Shown here piece after piece: positions 14,983 to 22,676 of a DNA stretch of 27,765 bases. Both the position numbers and the translations under genes were made by a program. Source of the stretch: an uncultured Eubacteriales bacterium (lineage in GTDB: Bacteria > Bacillota > Clostridia > Oscillospirales > CAG-272); NCBI GenBank assembly GCA_900545935.1, contig URAP01000025.1, positions 1-27,765 on the forward strand, in the 5' to 3' direction. Each line of letters begins with the position of its first letter. Within the stretch, counting starts at the first letter, position 1. The notes below the pieces were generated by a model. That model did not search any database. It was not told the DNA's origin and was given only the letters and a program-made list of their open reading frames with translations.

Positions 14983-16065
14983 ATGATGTCTGAAATGAAA
15001 ATGATAACCGCATCCGAGCTGCGCGCGGATATAAAAAAAGGGCTGCACGGTGTGTATCTCTTCTGCGGTCCTGAGGAGTATATGATATCTGCGTATACCG
15101 ATATGGTGCGGCAGAGCGTGACCGGCGGCGACGAGACGGCACAGACCTTTTCGGTGCTGAGCATAGACTGCTCTAAGGAGCAGGGCGGCAGCGGACAGCC
15201 CGAGCATGGCGAGCTGATGATGTATGCCTCGACCCTGCCGATGCTTACCGAACGCAAGCTGATAACCGTCACCGGCACCGATTTTTCCGCTCTGTCGGGG
15301 AGCTCGCTCGATTCCTTTTGCTCGCTCTGCGACTCGCTTGCCGAGTTTGAATATCTCGCGGTCATATTTATAGCGGATGAGGACGAGCTTGACACATCAT
15401 CGCTTCCGCGCCGTCCGAGCGCCGCTATGCGTCGGCTCTCCGAGCATCTCGGTTTCGTCTTTTTCGAGCGTCAGACACCGGCAAAGCTCGCCGCATGGTG
15501 TGCGAAGCATCTCCGCGCCTACGGTATTTCGGCTCGTCCGGAGCTCTGCCGTATGCTGTGCGAGCGCTGCGGCGGCTCTATGCGTATTATTGCGTCAGAG
15601 ACGGACAAGCTCGGCGCATATTTGCGCTATCGCGGCTCGTCGGAGCTGACGGAGGATGATATTATCGCATGCTGCCCTGTAGCGGATGCGGAGGAAGGAC
15701 CGTTTGCCATGTCTAACGCCATTCTTTCCTTCGACCGCGAGGGCATGATGCGTGTATATTTCGATCTGAAGGACAGGCGGGTGCGCCCTGAGATGATACT
15801 ATCGCAGATATCCGCCGTATGGTGTGATCTTGCCGTTATTTCGGCGCTTGCGTCGTCCGGCAGAACGCGCTCGCAGATAAGCTCGGAGCTCGGGATGCAC
15901 GAATTCCGCGTCGGAAAATATCTCGATGCTCTCGGACGTATGCGCGACGGCGCACCCGAGCGTGCAATCGGGCTGTTGCTCGATGCGGACACGGCGATAA
16001 AGCAGTCGGGCGGCGACCAATACGTAATTCTCGAGCAGATGATCGCGGGGCTGTGCAGATGCTGA
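14983..16065 (+). CDS. holA: DNA polymerase III subunit delta
   Basis: The delta subunit opens the beta clamp as part of the clamp loader. The 360-residue protein starts its AAA-like domain with HGVYLFCGPEEYMISAYTDMVRQ, continues with the typical MLTERKLITVTGTDF strand region, and ends in the collar domain (RVRPEMILSQISAV, ERAIGLLLDADTAIKQSG). Delta lacks Walker motifs in this family and none is seen. I chose the ATG at 14983 because GGAGAGG lies 9 bases before it; an in-frame GTG at 14962 is less likely. The gene overlaps the next one, so the three genes holA, RNase M5-like and gtrA form one unit. Length is close to the usual 330-350. Confidence 0.9.
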   Translation: MMSEMKMITASELRADIKKGLHGVYLFCGPEEYMISAYTDMVRQSVTGGDETAQTFSVLSIDCSKEQGGSGQPEHGELMMYASTLPMLTERKLITVTGTDFSALSGSSLDSFCSLCDSLAEFEYLAVIFIADEDELDTSSLPRRPSAAMRRLSEHLGFVFFERQTPAKLAAWCAKHLRAYGISARPELCRMLCERCGGSMRIIASETDKLGAYLRYRGSSELTEDDIIACCPVADAEEGPFAMSNAILSFDREGMMRVYFDLKDRRVRPEMILSQISAVWCDLAVISALASSGRTRSQISSELGMHEFRVGKYLDALGRMRDGAPERAIGLLLDADTAIKQSGGDQYVILEQMIAGLCRC

Positions 16066-16736
16066 ATGAAAAGACGGACGCGGCATGCGTCGGACTTATA
16101 GATATACCGTATCCCATCGTAGTCGAGGGAAAGTACGATAAGATACGGCTCGCGAGCATTACAAATGCTCCTGTCATCACCACCGACGGCTTCGGTCTCT
16201 TTCGCAATAAAAAGAAGCTCGCGTATCTGCGCAGTCTGTGCGACAGCCTGGGCGCGATAATTATACTGACAGATTCGGACGGCGCGGGACTTCTGATACG
16301 CAGCTATCTGCGTACAGCGCTCGGAGAGGACAGGCAGATATACAATGTCTATATTCCGCAGGTCGAGGGCAAGGAGCGCAGAAAGGCAGCACCGTCAAAG
16401 GCGGGTTATCTCGGAGTTGAGGGCATAGACAGCGACGAGCTGCGTCGGATACTCAGCGATTTTCTCGCGGCTGCGCTGGGCGGCGGCTCTGCTTGCGGCG
16501 ATGCTTCCGATGCTGCGGACACCGCCGTGCATTTTACAAAAGCAGAGCTGTATGCTGCGGGAATGAGCGGCTGTGACGGCGCGGCCGAGCGCAGAATGCG
16601 GCTGTGCGAGTTTCTCGGATTGCCTACCGATATATCGGCGGGGGCACTTGCCGAGGCAATAGATCTGCTGCGGGCAAGAGATAGGTTTGAAGAGTTTTTA
16701 CGTCTGGAAAAGAAAACAGACGGAGGTAACGAATGA
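16059..16736 (+). CDS. rnmV: Ribonuclease M5-like TOPRIM protein
   Basis: RNase M5 matures 5S rRNA precursors. The TOPRIM fold is clear: PIVVEGKYDKIRL with E23 and IIILTDSDGAG with D72 and D74, with a Thr-Asp-Gly-Phe loop (VITTDGFGLF) between. A KAGYLGVEGIDSDELRRIL stretch matches the usual M5 GVEHA-type region, and a C-terminal domain like DUF4093 follows after an Ala/Gly/Ser-rich insert. At 225 residues it is longer than typical M5 (about 180-190). The ATG at 16059 overlaps the holA stop. It is not next to ksgA or tatD as in Bacillus. The family assignment is firm at TOPRIM level and good at M5 level. Confidence 0.82.
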   Translation: MLNEKTDAACVGLIDIPYPIVVEGKYDKIRLASITNAPVITTDGFGLFRNKKKLAYLRSLCDSLGAIIILTDSDGAGLLIRSYLRTALGEDRQIYNVYIPQVEGKERRKAAPSKAGYLGVEGIDSDELRRILSDFLAAALGGGSACGDASDAADTAVHFTKAELYAAGMSGCDGAAERRMRLCEFLGLPTDISAGALAEAIDLLRARDRFEEFLRLEKKTDGGNE

Positions 16737-17347
16737 GCGAAGTAAGTAAGACTCCGCATAACGGACAGAATACGGGCGGAGGACAGAGCGAACACGATAT
16801 ACGGTCGATACGCAGAGAAGAGAGCATTCAGGCAGGGAAGAGTGCCGATATCGCGCATGACAGCAAGAAGAGCGGCGCACTGCGCGAGCTGATAGTATAC
16901 GTTATATGCGGTGGACTGACGACGGTCGTCAGCTTTGTGGTTCAGCATCTGCTCGGCAGCGTTATTTCGGGAGAGCGCTTCCTTGAGCTTCGGACGATAG
17001 GCTCGTGGGTGGCGGCTGTTGCATTTGCCTTTGTCGTAAACAAGCTGTTCGTTTTCCGCGCGCGCAGCGACGGACGCGGCGGACTTCTTGCTCAGATAGC
17101 GAGCTTTGTCGGCATGCGCCTGATCTCGCTCGGTATGGAAATAGCGGTCATCTCGCTCGGCGTTCGGCTTTGCGGCGGCTCGTCTGCCGTTGCGTTGCTT
17201 GCCTCGACTGTTCGCGGTCTCGGCTTTTGCACGAGCTGGAGCGACGGAGACTTTGCCGAGATGCTGTTCAAGCTGATAGGTCAGGTGCTTGTTGTCATTT
17301 CCAATTATTTTTTCAGTAAGTTCGTCATTTTCAGAGAGAAAAAATGA
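16733..17347 (+). CDS. GtrA-family membrane protein
   Basis: This 204-residue protein has a charged, probably disordered N-terminal tail (about 1-48). Four hydrophobic helices follow, starting at ELIVYVICGGLTTVVSFVVQHLL, with the GtrA hallmarks WVAAVAFAFVVNKLFVF and VVISNYFFSKFVIF. GtrA proteins are thought to help move lipid-linked sugars across the membrane for cell-surface glycosylation. No glycosyltransferase gene is adjacent here, which is unusual for the family. An ATGA overlap couples it to the RNase M5-like gene, and GGAGGT precedes the start. The unusually long polar N-tail is not typical. Confidence 0.87.
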   Translation: MSEVSKTPHNGQNTGGGQSEHDIRSIRREESIQAGKSADIAHDSKKSGALRELIVYVICGGLTTVVSFVVQHLLGSVISGERFLELRTIGSWVAAVAFAFVVNKLFVFRARSDGRGGLLAQIASFVGMRLISLGMEIAVISLGVRLCGGSSAVALLASTVRGLGFCTSWSDGDFAEMLFKLIGQVLVVISNYFFSKFVIFREKK

Positions 17348-17460
17348 CAAATCGGCATCGATAAGCATCAAAAGCAGCCTATATTACTCAAAAATGGTAA
17401 TATATTCATGTGCTGCCGCGATTTAATTGCTCAAAAATTGTGAAAATTCATAAATTGGTA

Positions 17461-17489
17461 TTGAATTTTACAGAAAAACAGTGTAAAAT
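17461..17489 (+). promoter_or_regulatory. Promoter of the PucR-family regulator gene
   Basis: TTGAAT (17461-17466) and TAAAAT (17484-17489) have a 17-bp spacer. The 80-base leader holds CCGTAC (17504-17509) with GTACGG (17527-17532), alternatively the tighter ACCG-CAAA-CGGT (17517-17528), as a possible operator or hairpin. Confidence 0.75.
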
Positions 17490-17578
17490 CTTTAGCAAAG
17501 CGGCCGTACGAGTATAACCGCAAACGGTACGGTAGGCATAGGTGTGTAAAAAAATTCAGTTTTCAGGAGGCTATCTGT

Positions 17579-18667
17579 ATGTCTAACAGACTGTTTCAGA
17601 CTATTATCCATCAATTCAAGGACGCAGTGGAGGACCGTATGATCGGTGTCATCGACGAGACCGATGTTATTATTGCCTGCAGTGACCTCGGCAAGATAGG
17701 TGAGTCCCGCATGGGCATCCGAGAGCTTGCGGGCGTAGAGGGAGGCTCGTTTACAAGCGGCGGATGGACCTACCGTTATATCGAGGGAAGCGTCAGCCCC
17801 AAGTACATTATATTTATCGAGGGAGAGGACAGAGATGCGCGCTGCATCCTTTCGCTGCTAAGCGTTTCTTTCTCGAGCATCAAGCATCTGTATGACGAGA
17901 AGTACGACAAGTGCTCCTTCGTAAAGAATGTCATTCTCGACAATATCATGCCGAGCGATATCTATCTCAAGTCCAAGGAGATGCACTTTACAAACGATGT
18001 AGGCAGAGTGGCGCTTCTTATCCGCTTTATCGGAAAGACAGAGACCATTCCCTACGACATTATCGCAAGCATGTTCTCCGACAATCAGCATGACTTCGTT
18101 ATCTCGGTAAGCGAGCAGGATGTTGTGCTTGTCAAGGAGGTACCGCTCGGAACGACCAACGACGAGGTCGAGGCTATTGCGCAGCGTATCTCCGATACCT
18201 GCCTCTCCGAATTCTATGTCAAGGTCAATATCGGTATCGGTACGGTCGTCGAGCATGTTAAGGAGCTTGCAAGCTCGTACAAGGAGTCGCAGGTCGCTCT
18301 CGAGGTCGGAAAGGTGTTCGACATCGAAAAGACCATTCTCAGCTACGAGAATCTCGGCATCGGCAGACTTATCTATCAGCTGCCGACAACGCTGTGCGAG
18401 ATGTATCTCAAGGAGGTATTCAAGCGCGGAACGATAGAGGCACTCGACCGCGAGACCCTGATCACCATTCAGGCGTTCTTTGAGAATAACCTCAATGTCT
18501 CCGAGACCTCGAGAAAGCTCTTTGTTCACCGTAATACTCTTGTTTACCGCTTGGACAAGATAAAGAAGATGACCGGACTCGACCTCCGTCAGTTCGACCA
18601 TGCCATTACCTTTAAGGTCGCACTCATGGTACACAAGTACATGACGCAGCGCCCCGTAAAGTATTAA
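17579..18667 (+). CDS. PucR/CdaR-family transcriptional regulator
   Basis: The 362-residue protein ends in the PucR-type helix-turn-helix (about 300-350): FFENNLNVSETSRKLFVHR, then NTLVYRLDKIKKMTGLDL and the conserved FKVALMV tail. The middle (about 120-260) resembles the degenerate GGDEF-like domain of the CdaR/PucR family (VGRVALLIRF, KVNIGIGTVV, SYKESQVALEVG). The N-terminus (1-100) is a sensor-like domain without a recognisable ligand pocket. Relatives regulate purine, sugar-diacid or amino-acid use, but many clostridial members have unknown ligands. GGAGG lies just before the ATG. It is transcribed alone, and no adjacent catabolic operon points to a target. Codon use is strongly biased to cytosine-ending codons, suggesting good expression. 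Confidence 0.88.
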   Translation: MSNRLFQTIIHQFKDAVEDRMIGVIDETDVIIACSDLGKIGESRMGIRELAGVEGGSFTSGGWTYRYIEGSVSPKYIIFIEGEDRDARCILSLLSVSFSSIKHLYDEKYDKCSFVKNVILDNIMPSDIYLKSKEMHFTNDVGRVALLIRFIGKTETIPYDIIASMFSDNQHDFVISVSEQDVVLVKEVPLGTTNDEVEAIAQRISDTCLSEFYVKVNIGIGTVVEHVKELASSYKESQVALEVGKVFDIEKTILSYENLGIGRLIYQLPTTLCEMYLKEVFKRGTIEALDRETLITIQAFFENNLNVSETSRKLFVHRNTLVYRLDKIKKMTGLDLRQFDHAITFKVALMVHKYMTQRPVKY

Positions 18668-18681
18668 GAATAACCTATTTG

Positions 18682-18713
18682 TTCCGCCTCGATGCTTATG
18701 TTTCGGGGCGGAA
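18682..18713 (+). terminator. Hairpin after the PucR-family gene
   Basis: TTCCGCCTCG (18682-18691) pairs with CGGGGCGGAA (18704-18713), 10 bp with one G-T pair and a 12-base loop. No T-run follows, so termination strength is doubtful. Confidence 0.45.
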
Positions 18714-18884
18714 ATTGAGGTGATGGGGGAGGCTAAAAAAGCGCCGACCGAAAAAACTCTCGGGGCGGCTAAAAAAGCGCAGACCGAAAAAGCGAAAACA
18801 AGTTATTGAGTGACGGCTTTAGTATAATCTGATTTGCTGAATGATGTCGGAATCCTTGCGGATTCCTTCAAAAGATAGAAAAAC

Positions 18885-19024
18885 GTTTTCGCTTTTTCTA
18901 CCGTCGAAAATCGTCTCTGCCGTACGCCAGTACGGCGACGTGACGATTTTCGACGATTCTGCATCTTTTTTATCTCACGCCGCTACGGGTCGGCTAAAAT
19001 CGTCCGGAACGAAAAAGCGAAAAC
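18885..19024. repeat. First copy core: nested inverted repeats
   Basis: Outer arms GTTTTCGCTTTTTC (18885-18898) and GAAAAAGCGAAAAC (19011-19024) are perfect complements. Within them CGTCGAAAATCGTC (18902-18915) pairs perfectly with GACGATTTTCGACG (18942-18955), and GCCGTAC (18919-18925) with GTACGGC (18930-18936) forms the tip. The whole could form a cruciform or a long RNA hairpin. Confidence 0.85.
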
Positions 19025-19108
19025 AGATTATTATAATTAAGCTTTAGTATGTACCATATGGGTAGATAAAGGGTCGGAATCCTTGCGGATTCCTGCATAA
19101 GGTTTTAT

Positions 19109-19241
19109 GTTTTCGCTTTTTCTACCGCCGAAAACCGTCTCTGCCGTACGCTTGTACGGCGACGAGGCGGTTTTCGACGCTTCTGCATCTTTTTTATCTC
19201 TCCCCATTTCGGGAAGGCTAAAAAAGCGCAGACCGAAAAAG
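19109..19241. repeat. Second copy core with a compensatory base-pair change
   Basis: The same layout as the first copy. The main stem is CGAAAACCG (19129-19137) with CGGTTTTCG (19168-19176), where the first copy has CGAAAATCG with CGATTTTCG: a T-A pair became C-G on both arms. The tip GCCGTAC/GTACGGC is unchanged while its loop differs (GCTT instead of GCCA). The right outer arm is truncated, ending GAAAAAGC at 19241. Confidence 0.82.
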
Positions 19242-19287
19242 CACTCGGGAAGGCTAATTTTATCCGAAACGAAGGAATGGAATAATC

Positions 19288-19331
19288 AAAGCGAGCTGTT
19301 AAGAACGAGTTTTTTTAACAGCTCGCTTTTT
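19288..19331 (+). terminator. Intrinsic terminator at the end of the repeat region
   Basis: AAAGCGAGCTGTTAA (19288-19302) pairs with TTAACAGCTCGCTTT (19315-19329), 15 bp, and ends in five T's (19327-19331). It would stop plus-strand transcripts coming through the repeat array. No gene lies directly upstream of it, so it may belong to a repeat transcript or to pucR read-through. Confidence 0.85.
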
Positions 19332-19446
19332 CGTGCATGAAAACATGTTGACGGTGCGGCGCTCGGCAGGTTTGTTGGTTGGGTGCGCGGTCATGATGAT
19401 ATTTGCTTGCGCAAAACAGCGCAAGCAGCCATCGTTCGCGATGCAG

Positions 19447-19483
19447 AAAAAAGCAGGTCCGCGAGAGCTCACGGACCTGCTTT
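19447..19483 (-). terminator. Intrinsic terminator of the yjbQ gene
   Basis: AAAGCAGGTCCG (19450-19461) pairs with CGGACCTGCTTT (19472-19483). Read on the minus strand the stem is followed by a run of T's (complement of 19447-19452). It lies about 90 bases past the yjbQ stop. Confidence 0.85.
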
Positions 19484-19571
19484 CGGCGTGACGGGGTAGA
19501 GCGGGTATTTCCGCTGTGCGCCGTGCACGCAATTATATAAGGAGAAATTCAAAGAAGTCGGTATACCGGAT

Positions 19572-20192
19572 TTATCTCTTCCACTGAAGGGTATAATGAA
19601 CGTCGTCAGCCTTTTCCTCGTCGGTGAACTTGTGCAGTGTATTTATGGTCTCGCCGCCGTTCCACTTGCGGTCGCCGACATCCTCGGTCGTTCCCATTAC
19701 GGTAACATTGAGCTGTCTGTGACGCGCGCGGACATGATCCCAGTCAACGAAGTACACATGTGCGAATTCGCCTCCGTCGAGAACGCCGTCCTTGATAGTC
19801 ATAGCCTCACTTCTGCCGAAAAATACAGAGCGAAGATGACCGTCCGTATTCATGCTCGTGTAGTCGCCGGGCTCGTTTACGTATCTGCCGAACTGTGTAT
19901 GAATAGGCCCGGGGTGACGGTACTGATGCTCCTCGGCAAAGTCGGGGATCATCTTGCGCATGATGTCGAGCAGATCGTGCTGGAGATATTCAAGCTCGAA
20001 GCTGTCGATATCGTGCGAGCACTCCTGCACCATTACCGAGCAGGTGGTGTGGTGCGAGGCGATGGTAACGGTTCCGTTCTTTACGCCGGAAGCCTCGACA
20101 ATGTGAATGATCTCGCTTGTTACATCGTGAAAGGTGGGTATCCATCCTCTTGACTGGAGCTCAAGCTCCTTCTGAAACACCTTGAATTCCAT
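19572..20192 (-). CDS. YjbQ/UPF0047-family protein, long form
   Basis: YjbQ proteins are small single-domain enzymes; some show weak thiamine-phosphate synthase activity, and the true role is uncertain. This protein keeps the family core: ASHHTTCSVMVQE, the metal-binding region with HxxxD-type spacing (NTDGHLRSVFFGRSEAMTI), LDGGEFAHVYFVDWDHVRARHRQLNVTVMG. At 206 residues it is longer than the usual 130-140, with an insert around residues 60-95 (KMIPDFAEEHQYRHPGPIHTQF) and a C-terminal tail. I chose the ATG at 20192 because CAGGAGG lies 5 bases before it; an in-frame ATG at 20213 would place that ribosome site inside the gene. It has its own promoter, divergent from the SIS gene. Confidence 0.85.
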   Translation of the reverse strand: MEFKVFQKELELQSRGWIPTFHDVTSEIIHIVEASGVKNGTVTIASHHTTCSVMVQECSHDIDSFELEYLQHDLLDIMRKMIPDFAEEHQYRHPGPIHTQFGRYVNEPGDYTSMNTDGHLRSVFFGRSEAMTIKDGVLDGGEFAHVYFVDWDHVRARHRQLNVTVMGTTEDVGDRKWNGGETINTLHKFTDEEKADDVHYTLQWKR

Positions 20193-20219
20193 AATTTCCT
20201 CCTGAGAAATCATATTATA

Positions 20220-20240
20220 TGCGACTATATATATGTCGCA
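20220..20240. promoter_or_regulatory. Palindrome in the yjbQ leader, operator or hairpin
   Basis: TGCGAC (20220-20225) and GTCGCA (20235-20240) flank a 9-base AT core (alternating TA). It lies just downstream of the predicted yjbQ transcription start, between it and the ribosome site. Confidence 0.5.
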
Positions 20241-20256
20241 ATGATATTACGACGGC

Positions 20257-20285
20257 ATTATAACATAATCTATGTGAAAAATCAA
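20257..20285 (-). promoter_or_regulatory. Promoter of yjbQ
   Basis: On the minus strand TTGATT (20285-20280) and TATAAT (20262-20257) have a 17-bp spacer, with TGT before the -10 (extended -10). It is divergent from the SIS-gene promoter. Confidence 0.8.
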
Positions 20286-20305
20286 TCACTTTTGAGATAA
20301 TTAGG

Positions 20306-20334
20306 TTGCTTTTTAAACATCAAAGTAGTATAAT
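20306..20334 (+). promoter_or_regulatory. Promoter of the SIS-domain gene
   Basis: TTGCTT (20306-20311) and TATAAT (20329-20334) have a 17-bp spacer. The predicted leader to the GTG at 20436 is about 95 bases. Confidence 0.78.
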
Positions 20335-20435
20335 CTTGACATGGACGGCATCTAAGCGCCCTATCGTGAACTCAGCACTGCACAGCCGTTCGATTTTTTA
20401 TGAAAGGACACCTCTGCTGCGGCGGAGGCGGTTGT

Positions 20436-21050
20436 GTGACGATGAGAGAGGAAGCTGTCCGTGCGATCCATGACGCATATAAAATAGAAGAGGAATGCCT
20501 GCGCGAGATGCAGGAATATATCGACGACGATGCATATTCGCGTGCTGTTGCGCTGCTTGCCGCCGCGCCGAGAATAGGTACCTGCGGCTGCGGCCATTCG
20601 GGAATAATCTGTCAGCATTTTTCGCACCTTTTGTGCTGTATAGAGCGTCCGTCGCGCTTCATATCTCCTGCCGAGGCGGTGCACGGAGCTACCGGATTTC
20701 TTCAGCCGGGGGACGTTATGGTTTTCGCCTCGCGCGGAGGAAAGACAAAGGAGCTGCTGCCGATACTCGATATATGTAAGCAGAAGGGCATTTCGGTCAT
20801 TACCGTGACCGAAAATCTCGAGTCACCGCTCGCGCTCGGTGCGGACGTTGTACTGCGTCAGCACGTAAACCGTGAGACCGACAAATACAATGCGCAGGGA
20901 ACGACTTCAACGACCGCGCTGTGCATGATATTCCATGCGCTTCAGGCGGCACTTATCGAGGAGACCGGCTATCGTGCCGAGCAGTTTGCCGTTATTCATC
21001 CGGGCGGAGCGGTCGGCGAGAGACTGAATAAAAAGCCGCTCGATATCTGA
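20436..21050 (+). CDS. SIS-domain phosphosugar isomerase-like protein
   Basis: The 204-residue protein is a single SIS (sugar isomerase) domain. Phosphosugar-binding loops are PRIGTCGCGHSGIICQHFSH near the N-terminus and DVMVFASRGGKTKELLPIL in the middle, followed by ISVITVTENLESPLALGADV. The end AEQFAVIHPGGAVGERL matches the KpsF/GutQ arabinose-5-phosphate isomerase signature, but the two CBS domains of that family are absent. The substrate is unknown. The GTG at 20436 has GGAGG 7 bases upstream; the ATG at 20442 is an alternative, while the ATG at 20400 has no ribosome site. It is a single-gene unit divergent from yjbQ. Confidence 0.85.
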   Translation: MTMREEAVRAIHDAYKIEEECLREMQEYIDDDAYSRAVALLAAAPRIGTCGCGHSGIICQHFSHLLCCIERPSRFISPAEAVHGATGFLQPGDVMVFASRGGKTKELLPILDICKQKGISVITVTENLESPLALGADVVLRQHVNRETDKYNAQGTTSTTALCMIFHALQAALIEETGYRAEQFAVIHPGGAVGERLNKKPLDI

Positions 21051-21163
21051 TGCCCCCGTATTCTTTACCGCATCGAGGGGATAAACAGTATTTTGGTACG
21101 GTATATCCTGCCGGAAGCCGATTTTGATTCGGCATACGAATTTAATAATATATCCAAACGTAA

Positions 21164-21215
21164 CACAGCGGCAGGGGCTGCCAAAGCCCGAGCTTTAGCA
21201 GCCCCTGCCGCTGTG
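21164..21215. terminator. Very long hairpin between convergent genes
   Basis: CACAGCGGCAGGGGCTGC (21164-21181) pairs perfectly with the complement at 21198-21215. After one mismatch the stem continues as AAAGC with GCTTT around the tetraloop CCGA (21188-21191). No T-run follows on either strand. It separates the SIS gene from the minus-strand cluster, and the rest of 21051-21329 holds no gene that I can see. Confidence 0.6.
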
Positions 21216-21329
21216 GGAATGTGTAAAAATGTTCTGACGGAATAAATTCTTATTTATTTCTTTATCCGGTATTTTTAATATCCCCATTTATGTGCAGTGT
21301 CGAAATATAGAAGTATGCATTTTGATTGA

Positions 21330-21530
21330 TTACATCGAGGGCGGCATATTTTGAACTGCGTCGACAAGTAAGATTGTGAGCCCTATATAACCCGCGAATA
21401 CAACGGTAAGTATGATGCAGATGATCATTACCGCAATGCAGAGGGTCTTTTTTTGTTTCATGAAAACAGCCGACAGTACGATGCCGATTATCGATAACAG
21501 CAGAAGTATAGCTGCTGCGGTTACGGTCAT
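21330..21530 (-). CDS. Small two-helix membrane protein, unknown function
   Basis: The 66-residue protein consists of two hydrophobic helices (about 2-24 and 31-57) joined by MKQKKT, with a short tail QNMPPSM. AAAGGAG lies 5 bases before the ATG at 21530, which supports translation. It lies 79 bases after the lipoprotein gene on the same strand and is probably co-transcribed with it. No family recognised; a membrane partner of the lipoprotein is possible. Confidence 0.7.
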   Translation of the reverse strand: MTVTAAAILLLLSIIGIVLSAVFMKQKKTLCIAVMIICIILTVVFAGYIGLTILLVDAVQNMPPSM

Positions 21531-21609
21531 AATAGCTCCTTTCTGCGGCAGACGGACGTATTATGTCTCCCGCGTATACATATTTTTCGGTATTCAGCGG
21601 AGGCGCGTG

Positions 21610-22539
21610 TCAGTCCCGGATGTCAGCCCAGCCGTCGCCGTAATCCTCGGCGGGATCGTATACATCTCCGATCCATCCGGCAGCGAAAATGTTTCCGTTC
21701 TCATCGTAGGCGTAGCCGTCTGCATCGAGCGTGTAGTCGTCGGGAACGGCAAAATAATTTACGCCGTCATAGTACCACAGTCTGCCTGCGATATCGGTAA
21801 ACTCCGCCTTTTCGATATCGGAATACAGACCGGCATCCGCGTCGGTATAGAATACGCCGGAAAAGCTGCCGTCCGGTGTCTGTGTCTCGCTCGGTGTGAA
21901 GAACAGCTCAAGGCTGCTGCCGTCATAGCTGATTCGCGGATAGGCAAAGCCGTTTAAAAAGAGATACGGACCTCTGCCGTCGTGCTTATCATATATTGTG
22001 CCGCTCGACAGTCCGCTGCGGGACGCAGCTATGTACTCCATACGTCCGGTGTCGATAACGAGCGTCTCGCCGAGAGCATTCTGCCACAGTCCGTCGAGTG
22101 TGTTCAGCGGAATATCCGGCATTATATCGTCGCTCTTTTTAAAGAACAGACCGTCCAGATCCTCCGCTTCCGATTGACCGTTCTGATGCAGAGTAAATCC
22201 GTCCTCGGTACGCACAAGGTCATAGAGAAAATCGTCAAACTCGAGCTGTACGGCGGATTCGGTTTCAAGGCTGCCGCAGAGGGCTCCGGTGCCGATCCTG
22301 CCGTACCATGTGCGATATGTGTATTCGCTGTTTACAAAGTCGAATACGATCTGACTGCCGTTGTCGCCGTCCCAGCTGCTCCAGTCTCCGACCAGGTCGT
22401 CTGCGGTCATGTATTCGTCGTATATTCCGCCGTCGTCCGTTGTTTCCGGCGGGACCGGTATATCGTCGTTCTGCTCGCCGCAAGAGGCAAGCGCTAATGG
22501 AATGCAGGTAAGAAGCGCTGCTATGAATATTTTTTTCAT
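21610..22539 (-). CDS. Secreted lipoprotein of unknown function
   Basis: The N-terminus MKKIFIAALLTCIPLALASC is a lipoprotein signal peptide; the lipobox LAS-C places the lipid on Cys20, so the mature protein is anchored to the outer face of the membrane. The rest is acidic, rich in Asp, Gly, Trp and Tyr, and appears to hold beta-rich modules opening with DLVGDWSSWD (about 45) and TLDGLWQNALGE (about 145), like lipocalin-type repeats. An acid C-terminus, VYDPAEDYGDGW, completes 309 residues. I chose the ATG at 22539 because it places the signal peptide at the N-terminus, although the same frame is open further upstream. The ribosome site is weak. The function is not recognised; ligand binding or sensing is plausible. 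Confidence 0.8.
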   Translation of the reverse strand: MKKIFIAALLTCIPLALASCGEQNDDIPVPPETTDDGGIYDEYMTADDLVGDWSSWDGDNGSQIVFDFVNSEYTYRTWYGRIGTGALCGSLETESAVQLEFDDFLYDLVRTEDGFTLHQNGQSEAEDLDGLFFKKSDDIMPDIPLNTLDGLWQNALGETLVIDTGRMEYIAASRSGLSSGTIYDKHDGRGPYLFLNGFAYPRISYDGSSLELFFTPSETQTPDGSFSGVFYTDADAGLYSDIEKAEFTDIAGRLWYYDGVNYFAVPDDYTLDADGYAYDENGNIFAAGWIGDVYDPAEDYGDGWADIRD

Positions 22540-22676
22540 ACTCTCTGTGGCTTTCGTCTGTGAAAGCGTCCTTTCGTCTGAATTATACAGCTCCGTTTGT
22601 ACCCGGCTGCGTATCGGCGCTTTGCTCGGCATATGCCGTGCGATATGCGCGCTTTGCCGATTGCAGGACTGAGTGG

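Larger units (their letters stand above)
18731..19251. repeat. Tandem intergenic repeat array with nested palindromes
   Basis: Two full copies and flanking fragments of an element with a period of about 225-227 bp fill this non-coding stretch. Landmarks recur at 18849 and 19076 (GGAATCC-TTGC-GGATTCC hairpin), at 18885 and 19109 (GTTTTCGCTTTTTC), at 18919 and 19143 (GCCGTAC-N4-GTACGGC) and at 18786 and 19011 (GAAAAAGCGAAAAC). The motif GGCTAAAAAAGCGC followed by GACCG occurs at 18731, 18767 and 19216. No protein-like frame with a ribosome site is seen. It resembles a MITE or a large REP-like element. It lies between the convergent PucR and yjbQ genes. Confidence 0.85.

Noticed and set aside
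18731..19251. CRISPR array
   Set aside because: The repeats are over 200 bp long with only two full copies and no unique spacers of regular size; no cas gene is present.
18841..19340. Two short frames in the repeat array, each with a PSKIVSAVRQYGD-like or PPKTVSAVRLYGD-like peptide
   Set aside because: The similarity follows from the DNA repeats. There is no ribosome site, and the differences preserve stems, not protein.
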